From the NCBI GenBank assembly GCA_905331475.1, contig CAJNYU010003372.1:32502-96501 (forward strand): a stretch of DNA of 64,000 nt, in the 5' to 3' direction. The position numbers were made by a program, and so were the translations under genes. Source of the DNA: Rotaria socialis. Taxonomy: Eukaryota > Rotifera > Eurotatoria > Philodinida > Philodinidae. Below, piece after piece: positions 35,210-44,810 of the stretch. The first letter of the stretch is position 1; the number at the start of each line of letters is the position of its first letter. Below the pieces are notes generated by a model. That model did no database searches, was not told the origin of the DNA, and saw nothing but the letters and a program-made list of their open reading frames with translations.

Positions 35210-35487
35210 TAGAGTCTCCTGTAGGTTAAGACTTTTTTGTACCCTAACCCTGCCCTATCGTAAAACTTTGTACTCTTGTCCTGCCCTGTCCTCCGACGCT
35301 CTTAACCTAGCCCTACCCTGCCCTATAGACTTCGTAACTTTGCCCTGTCCTGCCCTAGGGGCTTTGCACCCTTACCCTACCCTATCATATCCTTAGAGTT
35401 TCAGGTCCAAGTAAAAGTCAGTATGAAGTTTTTCTTTAATTTGTTTCAATATATTTTATTGATTTTCAACGAGAATCAAATACAAAA

Positions 35488-35640
35488 TTAATAAATATTT
35501 CGAAAGTTTCTTAAAAATAAAATGTCATTTACAACATCACCACTTAAATTTTGCCTTCTCTCTTCCAAAACTCGCCCGTTTGTACTAAAAATACGTTCAT
35601 GTCGAGATGATTTCGAAGACATTTTTTATTACATTTACAT
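35488..35640 (-). pseudogene. hAT transposase C-terminal fragment
   Basis: About 45 codons of the hAT-family C-terminal dimerisation region, with its own stop codon and no internal break: SSRHERIFSTNGRVLEERR, then LSGDVVNDILFLRNF. It lacks the zinc finger and catalytic core, so it cannot be an active transposase. It lies inside the terminal-repeat element at 35210-35945. Confidence 0.8.
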
Positions 35641-35887
35641 GCACATTTACTCGACAAATAATCAAAAGTGACTAAACTCGTCAGCTTATGTAAAAATAGT
35701 ACTAAACAATAGGCCATTGTTTTCCGTTCTTTGTTATTCTACCCATTCGATTTAGATTATGATATCACTCTTTACACTGTTTTTGATCAAAAAGATGTCA
35801 GAAATATATATTCAGTTCTACTCTATAAAATTTTTATTTGTATGAGCTACACCCCACTTATACCCTAAATATTTTTTTGTAACCTTA

Positions 35888-35907
35888 CCCTGCCCTGCAG
35901 GGCAGGG
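35888..35907. repeat. Perfect 20-bp GC palindrome
   Basis: CCCTGCCCTGCAGGGCAGGG is a perfect self-complementary sequence near the right end of the hAT relic. It is the meeting point of two oppositely oriented subterminal repeats. Confidence 0.9.
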
Positions 35908-35945
35908 TAGGGTAGGGTAGGGCAAAGTTGACCTGCAGGACTCTA

Positions 35946-37189
35946 CTTTGTACGTCAAGTGTCGATATAAGCATCGACAGGGTTGTCTTGAATGAATAAT
36001 GAAGAAAATATGGATAAATGAGAAGAAAAGAAAGAAACCGCCGATTCAAACTATATTTTTCGCGAGAGATTCATAAGAGAGGGGAAAAACACACTCTAGA
36101 ATATAAATACTTGTTTTTTTCTCGAGAAACTAGTATGATTTAGATCTATATGATTTTCAGTAAAATAATTTGTAATTATATTTTTTAATTCTACCAATAA
36201 ATAAAAGTTAATTTCATTTTTTATATTCATTTTAGTATGACACCTGTATTTGATTTTCAAAGCGTTCAAACAATCGAAGGTTTGCTTTCCATAATACTTT
36301 CTAGTTATTGTAACTTTCACTTTTTTTTCTTCTTTTTCTTACCTTTTCTTTGTAACTTTTTCAGGTTTTTCGTTTATCTTCAATTTTCTTTTATTAATTT
36401 TTTTGTAACATCTTTCTTTCAATGTTTCTTATACTTTTGGTATTGTTAATTTATTCTTTTTAATATATTTTTCTGTTTTTTTTTCAAATGATTTTAAGAA
36501 ATAAAAATTTCATTATGTAGACTAAAATTATATATTTAAATCTTTTTTCGACTACAATATTTCCGGCGATTTATTCGACAATAAAAATGAGTTCTTCATG
36601 AAATAATAATAGTCGTTTATCACCATCGATTTATTCCGCATTAACTAATGAAATTTACAAGATTTCAATGGAAGATTCTCGGTTATTTAATCCTTGCTCC
36701 CAGATCTGATCGGAGTCAGGTAGCAAGGATTCCGGCAACTATCATCAGGCACAATAGGCATTTTTTGAAACCGATAGGATCCTGGCGAGGGTATGCCCTG
36801 AGATCTTAATCATGCATTTCCACTAATACTTGATGAAAGTAAAGTCCAATCATTTATGAAAATTATTCAAGTAAAAGGTAACATTTTATTTAATAAAATT
36901 ATTTAATGCTTTGGTCAATAGAATCTTTTCGCAATGAGTGCTTGTCATTGTTGGGAGTAGGATTATTTATGTTATTTATTTTTATATCACTCGTGTTTCA
37001 TTCAAAGAAAAATTCGATAATAATTATTTTATTTTTCAGTCCATTATAATTTATTTGTAAGAAAAAATTCTTTATTAAATGTGTATAAAAGATATAGATT
37101 AAAGGTTCTATATTATTTGAGATTTATAATGTTTCCTCTAAAACTGGAAACCAATTGCAGTTAAATAAAATTAAAAAATACTCAATTAG
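35946..37189. other. Gene-poor interval with possible exon scraps
   Basis: Plus-strand fragments look exon-like but do not join: MTPVFDFQSVQTIEG after a TTTTAG acceptor at about 36236; NSRLSPSIYSALTNEIYK near 36611-36660; LILDESKVQSFMKIIQVK at about 36822-36880 followed by a possible donor. Stops lie between them. They may be a degraded gene; I cannot name it. The A/T content is otherwise very high. Confidence 0.35.
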
Positions 37190-37725
37190 AAATAGACTGT
37201 AATTGATTTTTACAAGAAAAATATTTTTTCGGGATGGATCTTTCTCCCTTCAAAGAAGTACTTTATGTTTGGTTCTATTGGAAAGAAAACAAAAAAATTG
37301 TGCTTTAGAATTAACCTGCTTTAAATCGATTTTTGCAGATTATATCAACAAATCGGATGCGATTTATAATATATTCTTAATGAGATAATTTTCTCATAAG
37401 AATATAATTGATTTAAGTAACTGATTCGAGCAATAAAACTTCAAAATACTTTCTTCCATTATGAATCTTTCTCGTGTGCATGATATACATCTTTTCACAG
37501 TAGAAATCATGTTCTATCTAATCGAGAAAGAAAAAAAAACATAAGAGACTTGTCGATTAGAAACCTTGACAACATTAGTTATATCGAAAATAAAGAATAG
37601 AATCTCTTTTACAAATACTTGCTATTTTATCTTTAAAGTTAATCATAAAAAAAAGGAATATTTCTCTCCTTTATTACTTGTTCTTTTAAAATAAGCTTAT
37701 CAATATATTTTTTTCAAAAAGGTAC
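37190..37725. repeat. Long direct repeat, copy B
   Basis: Second copy of the repeat at 32555-33092, in the same orientation, about 4.64 kb downstream. The 400 bp from about 37301 are nearly identical to copy A. The pair brackets the XPR1 relic and the hAT relic. The 3' end lies 220 bp before the ARM-TIR-SAM gene, so the repeat may contribute to its promoter region. Confidence 0.9.
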
Positions 37726-37947
37726 ATATAGCCACTATCAAACTCAAATATACATCGTTATAAAACCATTTTTATCTATGTATTTGACAAACGAAGACTA
37801 CATCTTTATATACATATGTGAAAGCATGCATTGCAGGAGAATTGCTTTTATGACTGCGAAATATGTTATAAAGTATTGATGTATTTTTAACAAGTGTTAC
37901 ATAGTCTTTGATTTATATATTTATAATCATGAAGATTTAACGGAATA

Positions 37948-40110
37948 ATGGTATCGAACATAATGTCATCTTTATCGTACCTAGATTATTTGAATAGTTA
38001 TATTACTATAAGTTTACATGATGGTGATAGATGTTTAATTGCACATTTAAATAAATCCTATTTCGATGAAATAGAAATTCATGCACGTACAATTCTTGCT
38101 GAATGGTATAGTCAGCAGATAATCGATGCACAATCATCGTTATATATTAGAAATGTTGGTTATCTTAATCGTAAAATAGGTTTATTAACAAGCAGATATC
38201 ATTTAAATAAAAATGAACTTGAACGTATCGAAAATCTTCTATTTAATTCCGAAATGATACAATTAATTACATCAATCATGGAATCAATCGTTGAAACCAA
38301 TGCTCGACATCAAGATAATTTCCTTAGTGATCTTTCAATTTTAATCGATGCGTATACCGTGATAGAAAATTCCAAGACAGTCTTCGATCGAATAACTAAA
38401 CAAATCATGCAGTCAAAATATTATAAACAATATTTAGCTGAAATATTATCATCAACCATTAAACCGATTCATGTATTTTTTGTTGGCATTATTGGTCAAT
38501 GTGCTATACCAATTCATAATCCAACATTTAATAAGATCTATGCAGAGTTTTTTATGAAATTCTATAATGGAAAACATCTAACAGATAATATTGCTTTACA
38601 GTCTTGTACATTAGGTATACTTGCTCAATTAGATTATGCATATTTAATTAATGATCACTCGTGCATATCAATATTAAGATCCATATTTATCAATGCATCG
38701 TCGAAATTTGCAAAAGAAAATCATAAAAATAATTTTCTTTTACCTATTTTAAAAATATTTAATTCTCTTTGTATAAAATCAAAAACAGTTGCTTGTTATT
38801 TAAATAGTGATCAACTGGTTGACAAGCTTCTTCAATATGTAACAAATCAAACTGATTTACGATTAAATAAAAGTGCGTGTGTTCTACTTGGACATATTGT
38901 TAGTGAAAAACAATTAGATCATCTCCGAATCAGTTATAAATTAACTATGAAATTTATAAGTCTATTAGATAAATGCAAAGAAGGAGCAAACGATATCCTT
39001 CATAGTTTTTTATCATTAGCAATTCATACACAAATACAATCGGTTATTGTAGACACTTATCAACTAACAAATTTGATCGAATTAAGTGACGATCACCCGA
39101 TTATTTATGAAATTATTTGGAAACTTTCATTTCATTCGGATATTGTAGAACAATTGATTATGCGACACGATAATTTTCTTAAAAAATTATCATCATTATC
39201 AGAAATGCCAGCTGCCTATGGTATATTACAAAATGTTCAAATAAAAAATGTACCTCGTCTACCAATAAAACAGCCGCTATCCTGTGATATTGCTGTTGTT
39301 TCATCTCGAAAAGATTACTTGGTTATTCAAAAGGTTCACGAATATCTTGAAAAATCTAGTTTTCGTATTGGTACAGTACAAAATTCACTGGAGATTCTTC
39401 TCTGCATAAGTGAAGAATCTAAACATGATTGTTCATGTCAAGCAGCAATTCGACAAGCTATACTCGATTGTAAAAAGATCTTTCTATGTACTGTAAAAGC
39501 ACCTTACCGTTTCGACGATTGGTTCTGTTCGCTGAATATTGACGAGAGAAAACTTTTCAATACCAACGAATCAAGCATAGAAAAAATGATGTCTGAAATT
39601 CAGATTGATTTAAATAATAATCATAATTTACCAGCTATTGTGAAGCACGCTCGAATCGTTTCACCTCTTCATCAAAATATTCATATTAATTTAACATCAA
39701 CTTCTTCAACTCCAACACTCTCACTGAGCACATCACTGCAACAACAACCTCCTATTCTATCGCCAAGGCCACCATTAAAAAGAATTCAAAGTTGGACGAA
39801 AGGGGAAGTACTTGAATGGTGTGCAAAAAATAACTTGAATAGTTTCACTAAAATTTTAACACTTTATGATGGCCGTAGTTTACTCGCACTTGCTCATGTA
39901 TCTCGAATGAGTGCACCGCATACGATTATAAATCAACTGAGAAATGATTGTCGTAGGCACGGCCTTAGTTTATCATTTGTTGAGTTCGTACGATTTCAAG
40001 CAGCACTCGGCGACCTTCTTCGTGTAGAACGACTGCTGACAAGAAGACAATCAGTATCATCATTAGCTGCACGTTACGTTTTGAAACGGAAACCAACAAA
40101 TATAACCTAA
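37948..40110 (+). CDS. ARM-TIR-SAM protein, single exon
   Basis: An intronless frame of 720 residues. Residues 1-435 are helical with a repeat-like pattern of Leu/Ile and short linkers, consistent with Armadillo/HEAT-type repeats (for example KSACVLLGHIVSEKQLDHL). A TIR domain spans about 440-565 (CDIAVVSSRKDYLVIQKV, then FRIGTVQNSLEILLCISE, then CKKIFLCTVKAPYRFDDW). A SAM domain follows at about 612-690 (WTKGEVLEWCAKNNLNSF, SLLALAHVS). The tail is basic. SARM1, the best-known ARM/SAM/TIR NADase, has the order ARM-SAM-SAM-TIR, so this protein is rearranged. At the place where SARM1 has its catalytic Glu my alignment puts Arg (CQAAIRQAI), so NADase activity is doubtful. A signalling or immune adaptor role is inferred. 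An alternative Met is at 37963. Confidence 0.78.
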   Translation: MVSNIMSSLSYLDYLNSYITISLHDGDRCLIAHLNKSYFDEIEIHARTILAEWYSQQIIDAQSSLYIRNVGYLNRKIGLLTSRYHLNKNELERIENLLFNSEMIQLITSIMESIVETNARHQDNFLSDLSILIDAYTVIENSKTVFDRITKQIMQSKYYKQYLAEILSSTIKPIHVFFVGIIGQCAIPIHNPTFNKIYAEFFMKFYNGKHLTDNIALQSCTLGILAQLDYAYLINDHSCISILRSIFINASSKFAKENHKNNFLLPILKIFNSLCIKSKTVACYLNSDQLVDKLLQYVTNQTDLRLNKSACVLLGHIVSEKQLDHLRISYKLTMKFISLLDKCKEGANDILHSFLSLAIHTQIQSVIVDTYQLTNLIELSDDHPIIYEIIWKLSFHSDIVEQLIMRHDNFLKKLSSLSEMPAAYGILQNVQIKNVPRLPIKQPLSCDIAVVSSRKDYLVIQKVHEYLEKSSFRIGTVQNSLEILLCISEESKHDCSCQAAIRQAILDCKKIFLCTVKAPYRFDDWFCSLNIDERKLFNTNESSIEKMMSEIQIDLNNNHNLPAIVKHARIVSPLHQNIHINLTSTSSTPTLSLSTSLQQQPPILSPRPPLKRIQSWTKGEVLEWCAKNNLNSFTKILTLYDGRSLLALAHVSRMSAPHTIINQLRNDCRRHGLSLSFVEFVRFQAALGDLLRVERLLTRRQSVSSLAARYVLKRKPTNIT

Positions 40111-40115
40111 TTTAT

Positions 40116-40631
40116 TTAAAGGATGGTTATTGTAAAACTAACTGTGACAATCTGACTAACGGGTCCTTTAAATAAAATTTCAAAATAAGTTTTTTCTAAT
40201 TTTTCTTTCGGTACACCAATTAATTTATATTTTCCATTATTATCATTTTTTAAATAAATACCATTTGGAAGTAATCGACGTAAACAGGGATCCCAAAGAT
40301 ACGGAACTACACCTCCAGTTCGTTCATCAATAATATATTCTGGTTTCATTCGTACATTTATTTTAGTTATAATATCGGATTTATTTTCAGATAAAGTGTA
40401 ATGTTTTATGTATCGACTAGCTAAACAATTGAATTTTAGAAATTGTTCACAAGTATTACAGGGCGGACAACAATCACATAAACACGATTCATTCGATTGA
40501 TAATTACATTGAGTTCCATTTAGAGTACAACTTGCTGATCCATAGCAACCACAGGAATAGATCCCATGGAAATTATAGAAAATAATCAACATAAAAATAA
40601 GATATTTGCTATACAAGCCAAGGTTATTCAT
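40116..40631 (-). CDS. Secreted Cys-rich protein with Ig-like/cadherin-like tail
   Basis: A single exon of 171 residues. The signal peptide is about residues 1-26 (YLIFMLIIFYNFHGIYS). It is followed by a compact cysteine-rich segment (CGCYGSASC, then CLCDCCPPCNTCEQF) with about a dozen Cys in 50 residues. The C-terminal 70 residues (GGVVPYLWDP, RLLPNGIYLKNDNNGKYKL, VTVSFTITIL) resemble a putative Ig-like He_PIG or cadherin-like fold in which a G-x-P turn precedes the last strand. I do not recognise the full protein. It is tail-to-tail with the ARM-TIR-SAM gene, with only 5 bp between the stop codons, so their 3' UTRs must overlap. Confidence 0.65.
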   Translation of the reverse strand: MNNLGLYSKYLIFMLIIFYNFHGIYSCGCYGSASCTLNGTQCNYQSNESCLCDCCPPCNTCEQFLKFNCLASRYIKHYTLSENKSDIITKINVRMKPEYIIDERTGGVVPYLWDPCLRRLLPNGIYLKNDNNGKYKLIGVPKEKLEKTYFEILFKGPVSQIVTVSFTITIL

Positions 40632-42756
40632 TTTCTTTATTTGTCGAGAGCATCCTTGATATGAGAAATCCGATTCGATAAGTGATTTATTTTGACTGAG
40701 ATTAATGATATTTTAAAAAACAAAAAAAGCAGGATAATTCTTTTTTTTCTCGTTCTTAAGTATAATACTATTTACTGAATTATGATCTGATTTCGGTAAG
40801 GACTGATATACGAGAGCTTAACGAAATAAATCCACGTGACAAACGTGCATAAATCTTTGATACTGACTATCAGTATTAGAATAAAATAGAGATAGATTTT
40901 CTTTGAATAAGTTAACAATGGAAACGGCTAGTAGCGAATGATTCGCAGTGATTGAAAGAAAATCTCTTAATTACATCTTTTTCCTTAATACTATCGACAA
41001 AAACATTAATTGAAAATCTCTCATCTTGGTAACAAGTTTAGAAAAAAAGTCGCGTGACATTTTTCAAAAACTTTTTAATGACAAAAAACAGACTCTGTGC
41101 TATTTTGTTAAAAAAGAAATTTCAAAAATTTCCTGATAGAAAACTAATTGATTCATGAAAATAAAATTTGATTGTAATTAAATAAAAATTCGGGCAATTA
41201 GAAAGAAACTTTTTCGCCCTCGAGATGATGTATTATTTTTCAACTCAGATATTTACCACAAAAGTAATAATGCATAAATTTTGTGAGCGCTCCAGGGTAA
41301 GTTGATACGTGTCTTTTAACTGAGACAGTAAGAGGTCATTGAATAACGATAGCTGAAAGTTACAAACAGACATGTCTAACAAACACTGCTGTTTAATAGT
41401 ACATTTTTTTACATTAAAATACTCCATGGAAGTACGGTTTCAAACTTATAATAGAGACTGATCATATATCTGAAATGATATCCTTTTTTACTTTTAATTC
41501 TTGTTAAATAGGTTCTATTGGTGTACAAATTAATTGATGATATTCTCAATGAGTTACTTCATCATCATAGTATCTTAGAAATCAATCTCTCAATAAAAAA
41601 TATATGATGTAAAAATTGATCATATAATTAATGAAATGCAAAATCATTAAAAAATTTAACTTACGTATTTCTACAAGATATTCATTGAGATATTATGAAG
41701 AGAAAAATGCACACAATCTACTCTATTTCATGGTTTATGGTATATATCTGATTCAAACGCAACACCGCTTCAAGCATTTTAGAATATCCTTAAGAGAAAA
41801 TATGAAAGTCCTTTTTACACAAATCAAGGTTATGTTATAAGTGCATTTATATGTGTATATGTCTGTCCGCCTTTCTTTCTATTTAATAGTTCGTTTCTGT
41901 AAGTCGTCTATCGAACATTGTTCGAATATTATAGATTTTCACTTTTTTTTCTTTCCTTCTACTTTTAGACTGCATTAACATGAATATTACAACACTGCGA
42001 TTCAAATTGATCTTAAAAATAAAATTTATGGTATAGGGCTTTCAATGAGGAAATCATTTGAACTATTTCTCTCGTTGATGAAAAAATCATCGGTCTAGGT
42101 GACAGGATCTATGGAAATTCAAAAAATAAAGATATTTGATACTTCCATTATCAAAACTTACTTCTTTATTTTAGTTTCCAATAAGTAATGCACTTTAGGC
42201 TGAAAATTTATTAGATGAATAGGAAAAGTTTTAAGATTTTCATAATTGAAACATAAAAATGAAAGCAAAGAAAAATTGATCAGAGAATTCTATCACATAG
42301 AAACAGATAACTAATTATAAAGTTTCGAAAGAACTCAATGATTAACTTTGCCGTTCAAAAGTGTCATCTATCAATGGCTTCTACTCTCAAGCAACAATAC
42401 AGTGAAGCACATTGATTTCTCATGAGCTATTCTAAGAATGAGCAAACTAAACAATCGATCGACCTGCAAACGATTTAAAAACATTGCCTGACAATGATCT
42501 CGATGAATATTATTGTTATCTATGTTTTCTTATTGTCTTTTTCTATCACTATCAAAACAATCCATGCAAACAAGTCAACATTCTTCAATTATTAAATCGT
42601 CATTCTTTAGAAATTAGAAGAAAAACAACGATAACAAACAAATATTAAAAATTTCGCTTTTTTTTCTATCGCCTAAAAATTATCTCGACATAATTTTTGA
42701 ACACCATCCAAGTTCAGAGTTTAAACAGGTAAAATTTGAAAGGCAGCGAAAAAAAG
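40632..42756. other. Gene-free interval
   Basis: About 2.1 kb of AT-rich DNA with no supported exon. The bases immediately before the methyltransferase ATG (about 42724-42756) read CAGGTAAAATTTGAAAGG..AAAAAAG; I see no clear acceptor. Confidence 0.4.
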
Positions 42757-43398
42757 ATGTTTTGGCCTTCATATCCCTATCAACAATATGGGCGAAATTA
42801 TTACATGGGCCGCTTAATTGGCGAAGTCATGCCGTATTACCATGATCATCATTTAATGCGTTTCGGTCGTGAACTATTAGAATATCCTGATTTTCTATTT
42901 GCCCTACTCAATATTCAACCAGGTATGGTTGTAGCCGACATCGGTGCTGGTGTTGGTTTCAATTCATTACGCCTTGCTCGTTTAGTTGGACCCTATGGGC
43001 GTGTTCTGGCAACTGATATTCAACCTCAAATGCTTAATCAATTAGTATTGAGTGCCGCAATGGCAGGTGTATCACATAATATTGTACCTATAGTATCTTC
43101 TCATTTTGATGCCAATCTTCCACCTAATTCTTGCGATTTTATTATTTTGGTTGATACATACCATGAATGTATAGATCCGCCAGCGCTTCTACGTGGATTA
43201 CATCAAGCATTGAAACCCAATGGTCGAATTGTTCTAGTTGAATATCGTTCCGAAGATAGTTGGATGCCTAGCATGTACAATGATCATCGAATGTCTTTTC
43301 TGCAAGCAAAACTTGAATTTGAATGCAATAGATTTGCTCTATCACAAGTTGTTGAGTCTCTTCCTTATCAACATGTTCTTATTTTTAATAAAGTATAA
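42757..43398 (+). CDS. Class I SAM-dependent methyltransferase, bacterial-like
   Basis: An intronless frame of 213 residues from the ATG at 42757; the upstream extension to 42736 has no ATG start. Motif I is VVADIGAGVGFNSLRLARLV (about residues 58-77); the acidic end of strand 2 is VLATDIQPQML; motif IV reads DFIILVDTYHECIDPPALL; the post-motif strand is PNGRIVLVEYRSED. This closely resembles bacterial small methyltransferases annotated as methyltransferase type 11/12, including the GREL..P..LF.LL..QPGMVVADIG opening and the final QHVLIF. The substrate is unknown. The N-terminal 30 residues (Tyr/Pro-rich) look less conserved. With no intron in a gene neighbourhood full of them, and with this resemblance, horizontal acquisition is plausible. 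The catalytic fold appears complete. Confidence 0.85.
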   Translation: MFWPSYPYQQYGRNYYMGRLIGEVMPYYHDHHLMRFGRELLEYPDFLFALLNIQPGMVVADIGAGVGFNSLRLARLVGPYGRVLATDIQPQMLNQLVLSAAMAGVSHNIVPIVSSHFDANLPPNSCDFIILVDTYHECIDPPALLRGLHQALKPNGRIVLVEYRSEDSWMPSMYNDHRMSFLQAKLEFECNRFALSQVVESLPYQHVLIFNKV

Positions 43399-44122
43399 AA
43401 CAAAAAGGGACATGCCTCTTTTTGTTTGTTTATCTTTTTCGATCTCTAATGAACGTAAGATATATCAATGTTGTGAAAAGTCAACATTATTTTAGTTACA
43501 AAATTGAAAGCTCGATTTTTATTGATCAAAATGATTAGACTTATGTTTACTGACGCAATCGATCTCCATGTCTTTTCGTATATATATATATATATATATG
43601 TATGATTTAGCTAAGAGATCATATCGTTTACACGATATAATTTTGTATATTTAATATGAATTTTCTCCGAGCGTTAATGAGATGATATATACACAAACAA
43701 TAATATTGAGGCTTCACGTGTTTGAATACAATATATACGTCAAGTAATTATCGTACAATCAACGGAACATACATACTTATGTATATGTATATATAATTAG
43801 AAAAAATAACAAAATAGATTCTTTACATTCTTTCAAAACAAAAAAGCAGATGCTATTGACCGTTTGAAAAAAACAAGAATCAACTTAAAAAAGTAATGAT
43901 TATGTCATGTACATCCTCTGATAATGGGTTTAAATGGCGCCTATTGAGTAGAAAAACATACACGTGTAGAACACCTGCTATTAAGATAAAATGGTCGGAA
44001 ATGTGTTTGTATTTTATCATGAGTAAGAAAGATAGTAGATGTAATTTTGTTTTTGAAAGATTTATATATTTTTGAAAAGAAAAAAAAGAAAAAGATATAC
44101 TACAAACACAAAAGAAAAAATT
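43399..44122. other. Intergenic with TA microsatellite
   Basis: Contains an (TA)n tract at about 43582-43600 and AT-rich DNA. It lies between the 3' ends of the methyltransferase and the first Hes-like gene, so both 3' UTRs must be here. Confidence 0.5.
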
Positions 44123-44810
44123 TCACCATGGTCTCCAAAGAGTTGATGAACGTTCACTATTATCGTCCAAAGAAGATGACGATGGACTAGATGTGTTCGA
44201 ACGTTCGGATGATGACGATGAATCAGCGAGAGATTTTTGTTTTCCACCGCAACGATTAAACCATTCATTAACAATTGAATGATGACTTGTTGACTTTCTA
44301 TATGGGTGAAAACGACGATTATTTGCCGTCGATAAATGATTTAAAAGATGCTGCCGTTCGATAAATGAAATTTCAGGTATTGTATTAAGAAAGTTGGCTG
44401 CATCAGTTGTACATTGTTGATAGCCTAATTCATAATTACGTTTTATAGAATTTAAATGTCCATTTGTTTGTTTAACAAAATCAACACACATTTCAAGTAT
44501 TTCAGCTTTTTCTAATTTTTGATAACGCGCTTTCTAAATACACAAAAACAAAAAGTTTTTGCCTTCTTATTCTTCATGATTTACTTACATCGCAATGAAT
44601 AGCTAATAATTCTTTTAATTCATCTAAACTTCGATTAATACGATCACGTCGTTTTTTTTCAACATAAGTTTTTGCAATCTAATAAATACACCAAAAAATA
44701 TTAAGATTCATAAACACAAAAAAAAGTTACTTTGTTTTTCTTACCTTACGTGAACCATTATGATATTCTAATTCTTCTACATCAATATCGCTTCCACTTG
44801 TGTTATACAT
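44123..44810 (-). CDS. Hairy/E(spl)-type bHLH repressor ending WRPW
   Basis: Three exons on the minus strand: 44810-44745, 44678-44589, 44533-44123; 188 residues. The bHLH region covers residues 18-75: basic part KTYVEKKRRDRIN, helix SLDELKELLA, loop, then KARYQKLEKAEILEMCVDFV. An Orange domain follows (YELGYQQCTTDAANFL). The tail is Ser-rich and ends in the Groucho-binding tetrapeptide WRPW immediately before the stop. These proteins repress transcription, classically downstream of Notch. The family-typical proline of the Hes basic region (KPIMEKRRR) is Thr here. A paralogue with the same exon layout lies 3.4 kb upstream. Splice positions inside the bHLH are the same in both genes. Confidence 0.93.

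Larger units (their letters stand above)
35210..35945. mobile_element. hAT transposon relic, internally deleted
   Basis: Inverted ends: TAGAGTCTCCTGTAGGTTAA at the left matches the complement of the right end (TAGAGTCCTGCAGGTCAAC). Both sub-ends are packed with CCCTGCCCTA-type repeats in mirrored orientation. Inside, on the minus strand at about 35488-35640, is an open C-terminal hAT dimerisation segment (HERIFSTNGRVLEERRQNL, then VNDILFLRN) ending in a stop. The rest of the transposase is missing. No exact 8-bp target duplication was found, which suggests age or an end misassigned by a few bases. Confidence 0.8.

Noticed and set aside
35175..35396. Cys/Leu/Pro-rich 73-codon frame, and possible telomere tract (CCCTA/CCCTGCC)
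   Set aside because: The motifs are subterminal repeats of a hAT relic and occur mirrored at its other end; not a coding region and not an array of one telomeric unit.
32555..37725. Direct repeats as LTRs of a retrotransposon
   Set aside because: No reverse transcriptase, integrase, primer-binding site or TG..CA ends were found; the contents are a host-gene relic and a DNA-transposon relic.
42736..42756. Seven-codon upstream extension of the methyltransferase
   Set aside because: Begins at TTG, not ATG; the first ATG at 42757 is the natural start.
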